A stretch of 19,711 nt of DNA, taken from positions 1-19,711 of the forward strand of contig JADHWW010000134.1 of assembly GCA_016783285.1 (NCBI GenBank), read 5' to 3'. The first letter of the stretch is position 1. The number at the start of each line of letters is the position of its first letter. This document shows, one piece after another, positions 6,551-12,383 of this stretch. The notes beneath the pieces were generated by a model. That model saw nothing but the letters and a program-made list of their open reading frames with translations. It searched no databases and was not told the DNA's origin. The position numbers were made by a program, and so were the translations under genes. This stretch comes from Anaerolineae bacterium (GTDB lineage: Bacteria; Chloroflexota; Anaerolineae; B4-G1).

Positions 6551-7134
6551 GCGCGTGCCACCGCAAACCGGTTCAGCCAGTCGTGTTGCTGGCCCTTCCC
6601 CGGCGGGCTAGTCCAGCCACCCACGACTTCAAATCCCGCTGCCTGGATAAGGCGATCAATCTCCTCCAGCCGGTAGTAGACGAAGAAACGTTCGTGGCCC
6701 TCTTTGCCAGCAACCCACTTTTTCCCTGCTCACTCTTTCACGCCGACGTAAAGCGCGTCACCGGGGCGCAACACGCGGTGAAACTCCGAAAGCGCCTGGG
6801 GAACCCGCGTGCGTGGCAGGTGCAGCAGTGAAGCGCAGACGAAGCAGCCATCGGCACACTCATCGGTGAAGGGGAGGTGACGCATATCGGCGCACACCAA
6901 CCGAGGTGTCCCTGTCGCCTGGGCCTGGCGAAGCATCCCTGGCGAGAGATCGAGGCCTACGACGCGCAGCCCCCGCGCCTCCAGCGCCCGCGCGTACTGC
7001 CCTGGCCCGCATCCCACGTCGAGCACCAACCCCCGGCCGGCGCCATCCGCCTGAAGCGCACCAATTCCCGCTCCAGTGGATAAGTCGCCCGCGCCGCATA
7101 ATGGCTGGCGATACGGTTGTAAGCGACAACTCAC
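6538..7134 (-). pseudogene. Broken class I SAM-dependent methyltransferase (Methyltransf_11 type)
   Basis: The best-fit gene starts at GTG 7134, overlapping the ThiS-like stop by GTGA, and ends at TAG 6538. The SAM-binding motif LVLDVGCGPGQYARALE and the acidic loop VVGLDLSPGML are intact, as are CADMRHLPF and FHRVLRPGDALYVGVKE. Then an in-frame TGA (6732-6730) stops translation, while homology clearly continues beyond it: KWVAGKEGHERFFVYYRLEE, then AAGFEVVGGW and WLNRFAVARAC. The N-terminal block YNRIASHYAARATYPLEREL is in a different frame. One extra base near 7121-7132 and one missing base in the C5 run at 7030-7034 shift and restore the frame. The substrate is unknown. It probably served the aldehyde oxidoreductase operon, and it now looks inactive unless the lesions are sequencing errors. 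Confidence 0.85.
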
Positions 7135-7331
7135 CCACCGGCAATCAGGTGGATCACCCGCACGTCCGCGCCGTCGGGGATGGCGCGGGTGGAGTACTCC
7201 TCCCTGGGCACCACCTCCCCGTTGATTTTGACGATGATGTGGGCAAAAGTGTAGCGAAACTGCTCCAGCAGGCCGGAGACGGTCAGCCCTTCGTCCCACT
7301 CGACCTCGTCGCGGTTGTTGACGCGGATCAC
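7131..7331 (-). CDS. ThiS/MoaD-like sulfur-carrier protein
   Basis: This 66-residue ubiquitin-fold sulfur carrier ends in the diagnostic Gly-Gly (VIHLIAGG), the site of adenylation and thiocarboxylation. Core features are VNNRDEVEW, the helix GLTVSGLLEQFRY, the strand IIVKINGEVVPREEY and IPDGADVRVIH. The GTG start at 7331 is chosen because it overlaps the upstream nucleotidyltransferase stop by GTGA and gives a normal ThiS length; a GTG at 7367 would add 12 residues. It lies in an aldehyde oxidoreductase operon, so a role supplying sulfur to the tungsten/molybdenum pterin (MoaD-like) is more likely than thiamine synthesis. It appears to be the only intact gene of the four downstream of the oxidoreductase. 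Confidence 0.85.
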   Translation of the reverse strand: MIRVNNRDEVEWDEGLTVSGLLEQFRYTFAHIIVKINGEVVPREEYSTRAIPDGADVRVIHLIAGG

Positions 7332-7824
7332 GTGCCCCGGCCCCTGAACTCTATCATCTTTCGCCACGGCGTCTCGAAGCGTTCGAGCAGGTCCGGCTGC
7401 GCCAACACCTCGACGAACGCTCCCAGCCAGCGGCGGACGGTGGCAGCGTCCAGCGTTGGTCCCTGGCGGTAAATAACGCCCTCAATGTCACGCAGATCCT
7501 GGGGCCGTCCGGCCACTGCCTTGTGGATGATGAGGTCCTCGGCGGAGCAGAGACGCACGACCTTACCCGGCTCCAGTTCCCAGTCCACCGCGTGCAACGG
7601 GCAAAGTTCACTGCGTCGGGGAGACGGGGAGAAAAGTGGCCCGCGATCTCCCGCAAGATGGGTACCGGGTCCTCCAGGGGAAGCATCGCTGTCACGTCCA
7701 CGTCCTGGGTGAAGCGGGGCTCGCCCCACTGTCGCACGGCCAGCCCGCCGATGATCGCGTAGGGGACGCCCAGCCGGGTCAGAAAGACGTCGAGTTCCCA
7801 GGCCGCGTACTCCTGCTCATTCAT
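7328..7824 (-). pseudogene. Frameshifted AbiEii-type nucleotidyltransferase
   Basis: The N-terminal part from ATG 7824 has the nucleotidyltransferase-fold pattern: GVPYAIIGGLAVRQWGEPRF, then TQDVDVTAMLP, containing the G-G-x8-R-x3-D-x-D-type metal site. After about VNFAR (near 7600) this frame loses sense. The matching C-terminal part (ELEPGKVVRLCSAEDLIIHK, AGRPQDLRDIEGVIYRQG, then WRKMIEF) continues in another frame to TGA 7328. In intact relatives about 25-35 residues usually lie between these two parts, so the lesion looks like an out-of-frame internal deletion rather than a single-base error. That length is my recollection of the family, not an alignment. The upstream small protein overlaps it by 8 bp and ThiS by 4 bp, so it was an operon member. 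Confidence 0.8.
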
Positions 7825-8056
7825 CGACTTTTCTCCGGGATAGAGAGGCCATCGCCGCTCGCACGGCGAGCAGCGTCTCCAGTCGCCATTATTCCAATCG
7901 TTCCAGGTCGCGGGCCTTTCCCCAGGTGGCCCAGGACCGGCAGAGGTCGTCGTAAATGGCGCGTGCCTCCTCCGGCGTCATCCGCGCCAATCGCTCCATC
8001 CGCTCCCGTTCTATGACAGCAGCGGCCTGGGCGTAGCCGGAGAGCGTTTCGCGCAC
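7817..8056 (-). pseudogene. Small helical partner of nucleotidyltransferase, in-frame TAA
   Basis: From GTG 8056 (GGGAG 5 nt upstream) the frame encodes a small helical protein: VRETLSGYAQAAAVIERERM, then ARMTPEEARAIYDDLCRSW, ending LERLE at TAA 7891-7889. The same frame continues with WRLETLLAVRAAMASLSRRK and VDE, and ends at TGA 7819-7817, which overlaps the nucleotidyltransferase start by 8 bp. A single change in the TAA would restore a 79-residue protein with a typical coupled junction. Proteins with a TPEE-x2-AI-x2-DL motif are often encoded just before such nucleotidyltransferases. The role is unknown. If the TAA is real the product is cut to 55 residues. Confidence 0.7.
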
Positions 8057-8133
8057 GGCGGCTCCCTGTTCCCTGAATCGGTTATCCCATCCAGAACCCT
8101 TTTCGATGGCTGACCTCCAGCACTTTCTTAGAG

Positions 8134-8295
8134 CGTGTCTGAAAAACGGCAGGCCAGGCCGTTGCTTGTGCCATTGTAGTGTCATTGCTTCGTCGCTGTC
8201 ATTGCGAGCTCCGCGAAGCAATCTCCTGCCCAGTTGGGGATTGCTTCGTCGCTCCGCTCCTCGCAATGACGGAGCCCGATGAATTTCCAGACACG
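8134..8295. mobile_element. MITE/REP-like palindromic element at the 3' end of the AOR gene
   Basis: 12-bp terminal inverted repeats with one mismatch (cgtgtctgaaaa at 8134-8145; complement of cgtgtctggaaa at 8284-8295) bound a ~162-bp segment. Inside, arms 8198-8226 and 8238-8270 form a long imperfect hairpin of the common gtcattgcgag...gcaatc palindrome type. There is no open reading frame for a transposase. The element supplies the final codons and stop of the upstream AOR gene. The rest of 8057-8133 shows no gene. Confidence 0.65.
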
Positions 8296-10427
8296 ACGGC
8301 CACGACCTCCGGGAAGTCAATCCCCAGCCGCTTCAGCGTCTCGATCCTGGGCACCGCGTCGGAGGTCCAGCCACGCCGCTCGTAGACGGCGTCCTTCAAC
8401 TTCTCGTACCGCTCCTCCCGGTACTCCCGCAGCGCGGCCATCTTTTCCCCGGTGGTCATCCCCTCCGGGTCCAGATACAGGATTTCCCGCAACTGCCCGT
8501 CGTACCGCTCGGCCCGCGACTCGTACTCCTCGACGGTCACCGGCCCCACGGAGCGGTAGGGGATGTCGTCGTGATCCCGCCGGCCGTAGCCCAGCCGGAT
8601 GTTGAACACCCGCTGAAAGTTGTAGACGCCCTCGGACATGGTGATAATGTCCTCTTTGGTGATCTCTCGCCCGGTGACGCCGGAAAAGAGTTCGACATAG
8701 TTCTGGACGTGCTCGGGGATTTTGGCCGGCTCGTCGGTCTGGGCATTGTCGGGTGGTTGGATATCGTTCCAGGGCAGTTTGCACAGCCCGCACAGGCCAA
8801 ACCAGGTGCGGAACATTGGAAAGTAGTGCAACGCCTCCGCCTTGTCCTCGAACGTCGGCAAAAGGTTGCTCACCTGGTCCATAAAGATGAGCCAGGCCTC
8901 GTCGTGCTGGGGACCCTTGTTGGTCAGACCGTAGCCGCCCTGCTGGGCCAGCGACTCTTTGGTGACGTACTCGGAGTACTCTAGCCCCTTGGCCTCCATG
9001 CCTATGTCCTGCAAAAAAGTGGGGTCAGCGCCGTATTCCTCGGCAAAGTACTCTTTCATCCGGCGGATGCCCTGCCCGGCGATCTTGCCAAAGCCCTCGC
9101 CCCGGGCCATCAGGTGCAGCAGTTCGATGGCGGCGCCGGCGTTGCCAAAGTTCAACTCTAGCCCGCCGGTCTTTTTCCTGTCCAGGATGCCGGCCTCGTA
9201 ACACTCCATCACGAAAGCCGTGCCGGTGCCGAAAGAGATGGTGTCTATGCCGTAGGTGTCGCAGTAAAAATTGATCTCCAAAAGCGCCCAGGGCTCAAAG
9301 ATGCCGCAACTGGAGCCGCACCCGGCGATGGTCTCGTATTCGGGGCCGTCCACGATGACCTTTTCCCCTTTGTACGGCCCGGTGCGCAGGGTATAGTTGT
9401 CCACGGCGTGAGCGCAGGCCAGCGTGCAGCCGTACCAGCAGCCGTCGGGCAAGCCCTGGGTGAAACGCGCCTCCCACGCATCGCCGTTGATCCTGGGCGT
9501 GTCTGGGTGAGTGCCGAACCTGAAATTGTGGACGGGTAGGAGGTCGTAATCGTCCATGATCTGGACCAGGTAGGGAGTGCCACGCCTGCGCATGCGGCAC
9601 TGCTCGTCGTCGTAGTCGTGTATCTCCTTGTGGAGTTTCGCGCCCACACGAGCGATGCGGGCCGGGTCGGCCGGGTGGTTGGAGTCGCCCCGCACGGGAG
9701 CGCTTCTGACCACCAGCGCCTTGACGTGCTTATCGCGAAAGACGGTGCCGATGCCGCCCCGCCCGGCCTGCTTGAAGCGCGGGGCCTTGCGCTTGCGGTC
9801 GTACAGGCTAAAGTTGAGACAGCCCATCCGCGTGTGCTCGGCGCCGGTTCCGGCAGAGACGGCGGACATAAAGTAGCGGTCCTTCTCCTTCTCCGCCATC
9901 TGCTCGATCAGCCACTGGCCCACCAGATGGGTGTCCACCGGCACGTCGGGCGCTTCCTCAATCGTGATGCGCCCACCGGGGCCATCAATCACGACGATGA
10001 CGTCCTGCTCCGCCTGCCCCTGCACCTCGATCGCGTCCCACCCGGCGAACTTGAGCAGCGGCCCAAAGTGTCCGCCGGCGTTGCTATCAATCACCACGTT
10101 GGTCAGGGGGGAAATGGAGACTACTAACGACTTGCCTGCGCCGGGGTACTGGGTGATGCCGCCGATGGGGCCGGAGGAGATGATGATCTCGTTCTCCGGG
10201 TCGTTCCACTTGGTGCTGTCCTTGACCCCGTGCCACAGGAGCCACAGGCCGAACCCCCGGCCACCGATGAACTTTTCCTTCATCACGTCGGTCACGGGCT
10301 TGGCGGTGATGGTGTTGTCAGACAGGTTGACGTACAAGGTCTGGCCGGTGTAGCCGCGCTCCACGGGCGAAGCCTCGTAGGTGTACTCTGCCAGAACGCG
10401 ACGGGTTGCTTGTGCTTGCTTAGGCAT
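8199..10427 (-). CDS. aor: Aldehyde:ferredoxin oxidoreductase family, tungsten/molybdenum-pterin subunit
   Basis: This 742-residue AOR-family catalytic subunit oxidises aldehydes to acids (or reduces acids) using a bis-pterin tungsten centre and one [4Fe-4S] cluster. Pterin-binding signatures are GGRGFG at 55-60 and AGGHFGPLLKFAGWDAIEVQG-type residues at 117-137. Cluster ligands are Cys330, Cys334 and Cys338 (CWYGCTLAC), with Cys546/Cys549 (GLCGLCKLPW) as the distal ligand region. The first triad is CX3CX3C, whereas Pyrococcus AOR has CX2CX3C. The start at ATG 10427 follows GGAAGG; ATG 10448 is a weaker alternative. The last ~20 residues (VIARSGATKQSPTG and onward) are encoded by a palindromic repeat element. 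The natural end was probably near FPEVVAVV. It follows a polyferredoxin gene by 33 bp. The substrate cannot be assigned. Confidence 0.93.
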   Translation of the reverse strand: MPKQAQATRRVLAEYTYEASPVERGYTGQTLYVNLSDNTITAKPVTDVMKEKFIGGRGFGLWLLWHGVKDSTKWNDPENEIIISSGPIGGITQYPGAGKSLVVSISPLTNVVIDSNAGGHFGPLLKFAGWDAIEVQGQAEQDVIVVIDGPGGRITIEEAPDVPVDTHLVGQWLIEQMAEKEKDRYFMSAVSAGTGAEHTRMGCLNFSLYDRKRKAPRFKQAGRGGIGTVFRDKHVKALVVRSAPVRGDSNHPADPARIARVGAKLHKEIHDYDDEQCRMRRRGTPYLVQIMDDYDLLPVHNFRFGTHPDTPRINGDAWEARFTQGLPDGCWYGCTLACAHAVDNYTLRTGPYKGEKVIVDGPEYETIAGCGSSCGIFEPWALLEINFYCDTYGIDTISFGTGTAFVMECYEAGILDRKKTGGLELNFGNAGAAIELLHLMARGEGFGKIAGQGIRRMKEYFAEEYGADPTFLQDIGMEAKGLEYSEYVTKESLAQQGGYGLTNKGPQHDEAWLIFMDQVSNLLPTFEDKAEALHYFPMFRTWFGLCGLCKLPWNDIQPPDNAQTDEPAKIPEHVQNYVELFSGVTGREITKEDIITMSEGVYNFQRVFNIRLGYGRRDHDDIPYRSVGPVTVEEYESRAERYDGQLREILYLDPEGMTTGEKMAALREYREERYEKLKDAVYERRGWTSDAVPRIETLKRLGIDFPEVVAVVSGNSSGSVIARSGATKQSPTGQEIASRSSQ

Positions 10428-10435
10428 AGTTTTCC

Positions 10436-10477
10436 TTCCTTTGTTCATTGCCTCATTGATTCATTGTTCATTGATGG
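10436..10477. repeat. CATT-rich degenerate short repeat at operon junction
   Basis: Between the ferredoxin stop and the AOR start, the unit TTCATTG recurs four times at 8-10-nt spacing (tgttcattgcctcattgatt and onward). It overlaps the last codons of the ferredoxin gene (INEQ). A similar array is at 5127-5150, and related short-period repeats occur at 14190-14252 and 17385-17540. Confidence 0.6.
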
Positions 10478-10847
10478 TCAGGGCGTCTGCTGGACACTCC
10501 TCCACGCATTTTCCACAGACGATACACTTGAAAGGTTCAGTCCGGTCGGCGTGGTAGAACATTGCCCCGTGGGGGCAAAAGCCAACGCACGACAGGCAGC
10601 CCACGCACAGTTTCTTCCGCAGGCGCACAATGCCTTTCTTGTCCTGGTAGAGGGCCTCGGTGGGGCAGACCTCGATGCACTCACCGCACTGGTTACAAAA
10701 GACGGCGCTGAGGGGGCCTGCACCATCGTCGTGGATGCGGATACTAGATTTTTCCGCGTCGGCTACCTTGAACCAGGTCTCGGAGCAGACCTCCTCGCAG
10801 ATGTAACAGCCGACGCAAAGTTCTGGATCGTAGGATAGGACTTGCAT
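10461..10847 (-). CDS. Four-cluster polyferredoxin, electron-transfer subunit of AOR (AorA-like)
   Basis: This 128-residue protein has 16 cysteines in four CX2CX2CX3C motifs: 11-21 (CVGCYICEEVC), 51-61 (CNQCGECIEVCP), 81-91 (CVGCLSCVGFCP) and 108-118 (CIVCGKCVEECP). All fit [4Fe-4S] clusters; the first lacks the usual following Pro. This matches the AorA type of subunit, which chains electrons from AOR active sites in the bacterial AorABC enzyme. No AorC (FAD) gene is visible here. The start ATG 10847 is chosen over ATG 10961 because AAGGAG lies directly upstream and the longer N-terminus would cross the promoter and repeat element. It is the first gene of the operon. Confidence 0.9.
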   Translation of the reverse strand: MQVLSYDPELCVGCYICEEVCSETWFKVADAEKSSIRIHDDGAGPLSAVFCNQCGECIEVCPTEALYQDKKGIVRLRKKLCVGCLSCVGFCPHGAMFYHADRTEPFKCIVCGKCVEECPADALTINEQ

Positions 10848-10884
10848 TTCTCTCCTTGTAAGATGTTGGCTGAGACTGGCTGCT

Positions 10885-10913
10885 ATTTTATCACATCTGA
10901 ACGGAAAGCCCAA
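10885..10913 (-). promoter_or_regulatory. Sigma-70-type promoter of the ferredoxin-AOR operon
   Basis: The minus strand has TTGGGC (10913-10908) and TAAAAT (10890-10885) separated by 17 nt. Transcription would start about 30 bp before the ferredoxin ATG at 10847. The promoter sits immediately beside the 405-bp inverted-repeat element. Confidence 0.55.
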
Positions 10914-10938
10914 GTCACTCAAAGCCTGTCGGGAACAA

Positions 10939-11343
10939 GGCTGTTCCAGAAAAGTAATCACCCCAGTGTCATTCCTTCACTTCACTTCGACAAGCTCAGT
11001 ACAAGCGACAAGGTTTCGACAGGCTCAACCCGACGGCTCAGTACAAGCGACAAGGTTTCGACAGGCTCAACCCGACGGCTCAGTACAAGCGGCAAGCTCA
11101 GGACAAGTCTGAGCGGAACGCAGTGAAGCGAAGAATCTCACGTTATAGTGCCCCAACCGTCTGTCCAAGGCGAGATTCTTCGCCTCCGCGGAGTTTATCC
11201 TGAACGAAGTGAAGGACTCCGGCTCAGAATGACAGGCTATGACCTGGGCTTGCCCTGAGCGCTGTCCTGAGCCTGTCGCTTGTACTGAGCCTTGCCGAAG
11301 TGAAGGGCTTGTCGAATGGGATACTTTAAATTCTGGAACACCC
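10939..11343. mobile_element. ~405-bp MITE-like inverted-repeat element
   Basis: 13-bp terminal repeats with one mismatch (ggctgttccagaa at 10939-10951; complement of gggtgttccagaa at 11331-11343) bound the element. Nested inside are inverted copies of cttcacttcg-x-caag-ctcagtacaagcg (10980-11013 against 11266-11305). A 12-bp perfect stem lies at 11128-11139 and 11172-11183. There is no transposase frame. One end overlaps and encodes the C-terminus of the GTPase gene. Apart from this overlap, the region 10914-11236 contains no gene. Confidence 0.7.
11001..11094. repeat. 42-bp tandem repeat, about 2.2 copies
   Basis: A unit beginning acaagcgacaaggtttcgac starts at 11001 and again, identical, at 11043, with a partial copy from 11085. 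It lies inside the left half of the inverted-repeat element. The unit is built from the same REP-like words (cgacaaggtttcgacaggctca) as the rest of the element, and adjoining units have no unique spacers. Confidence 0.8.
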
Positions 11344-12358
11344 TTTCTGTTTCGGGCGCGCTCCTGGGGCGGCGTAGTAACTGCTTGTACCGCTGGCGCA
11401 ACTGGCGGGGCGACAATTTCTTACCGCTCTCAAAGTAGACCACGGCCACCCGGCCTATCGCCAATGTGCCCAGTCCGGTCACGCTGGCCCCGATCAGCCA
11501 GCCCGGCCCGGGGACGAGTTTGCCCAGTTGGGCGGCCAGGTAGCGCAGCGCGACGCCGCCCGCGATGGTCGTCAGCAACTCGCGGGCGTGGCGCACGCTC
11601 AACGATTCGCCGTACAAGGCCGCGATGCGCAGCACCAGGCGCACCTGTGAGGCCAGGAGTAGGGGGATGTCGAGCCCGGGGATCGGTTCGGCGGCGATGA
11701 TGGCGTTGAGCGTGGCTGCGCTGCGGATGAGCCGGCCGGCGAGTTGACGGCGGTAGGCGGGCAGCGCCCGTCCCAACGCGACCGCCATCCAGGGGTGCGC
11801 CTCCACGATTGCCGGGAGAAGCCGTTCAGCCACTCCGGCCCCGGTCTTGGCCGAGATGGGGATCACCGTCGTCCCCAGTTTTCGCTCGACGTCATCCAGC
11901 GCGTCGGCAAGGTCGCGCTTGATCAAGTCAATCTTGTTCAGCGCGACAATCAGCGGTACCTGGGCTCCCCGCAGCGACTCGTAGAGGTCATAGTCCGATT
12001 GGTGCAGACCTGCCGATCCATCCAGCACCAACACCGCCAGGTCTGCTTGCTCGGCCGCAGCCCGGGCGACCGCCGCCCGATCCACACCGCCCACCTCGCC
12101 GAAGCCAGGCGTATCCACCAGAGTGAATGGGCCAAACTCTTCTGTCACGAGCCCCTTGGTGGTGCCAGGCACAGCCTTGACTGCCGAGACCTTGCGCCCC
12201 TCGAGCAGGTTAAAGAGGGTGGACTTGCCCGAGTTGACCGGCCCGACGATGGCCAGCCGGGCGTGGGCCTCCTCTTCCACCTGAAACGAGAGTTTGTCCC
12301 AATCTAGCGCCTGGAACAGTCTGCGGGCGTCGGTCAACCGGGTTGGGAGTGATGCCAT
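11237..12358 (-). CDS. Era/Der-like GTPase with hydrophobic C-terminal (DUF697-like) region
   Basis: This 373-residue TrmE-Era-EngA-type GTPase has G1 GPVNSGKS at 39-46, a G2 Thr in PGTTK at 64-68, G3 DTPG at 82-85, G4 NKID at 141-144 and G5 SAK at 169-171. The C-terminal half has hydrophobic helices (IPLLLASQVRLVLRIAALYG, then GPGWLIGASVTGLGTLAIG) as in DUF697/YcjF-type proteins, suggesting membrane association. ATG 12358 has AGGAGG about 11 nt upstream; GTG 12379 is an alternative giving 380 residues. The last 34 residues (VFQNLKYPIRQALHFGKAQY and onward) are encoded by the repeat element and are probably a displaced tail. It follows the exporter genes closely and may share their transcript. 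Confidence 0.88.
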   Translation of the reverse strand: MASLPTRLTDARRLFQALDWDKLSFQVEEEAHARLAIVGPVNSGKSTLFNLLEGRKVSAVKAVPGTTKGLVTEEFGPFTLVDTPGFGEVGGVDRAAVARAAAEQADLAVLVLDGSAGLHQSDYDLYESLRGAQVPLIVALNKIDLIKRDLADALDDVERKLGTTVIPISAKTGAGVAERLLPAIVEAHPWMAVALGRALPAYRRQLAGRLIRSAATLNAIIAAEPIPGLDIPLLLASQVRLVLRIAALYGESLSVRHARELLTTIAGGVALRYLAAQLGKLVPGPGWLIGASVTGLGTLAIGRVAVVYFESGKKLSPRQLRQRYKQLLRRPRSAPETERVFQNLKYPIRQALHFGKAQYKRQAQDSAQGKPRS

Positions 12359-12383
12359 CTTGAGAGTCGCCTCCTGCACCCAG

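Noticed and set aside
6730..6732. TGA read as an amino acid (selenocysteine or Gly recoding)
   Set aside because: TGA ends several intact genes here, no SECIS-like hairpin is evident, and the same gene has frameshifts, so decay or error is simpler.
7889..8320. 143-residue reading of the small gene from ATG 8320
   Set aside because: The first 88 codons cross the palindromic repeat and antisense AOR tail; the GTG at 8056 with GGGAG in front begins where the conserved protein starts.
11001..11094. CRISPR array
   Set aside because: The 42-bp units are directly adjacent without unique spacers, there are only about two copies, and they lie in a REP-type element with no cas genes nearby.
10842..11126. 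Repeat protein on the plus strand (LSTSDKVSTGSTRR repeats)
   Set aside because: The frame only reflects the tandem repeat; there is no ribosome site or homology, and it runs antisense to the ferredoxin promoter.
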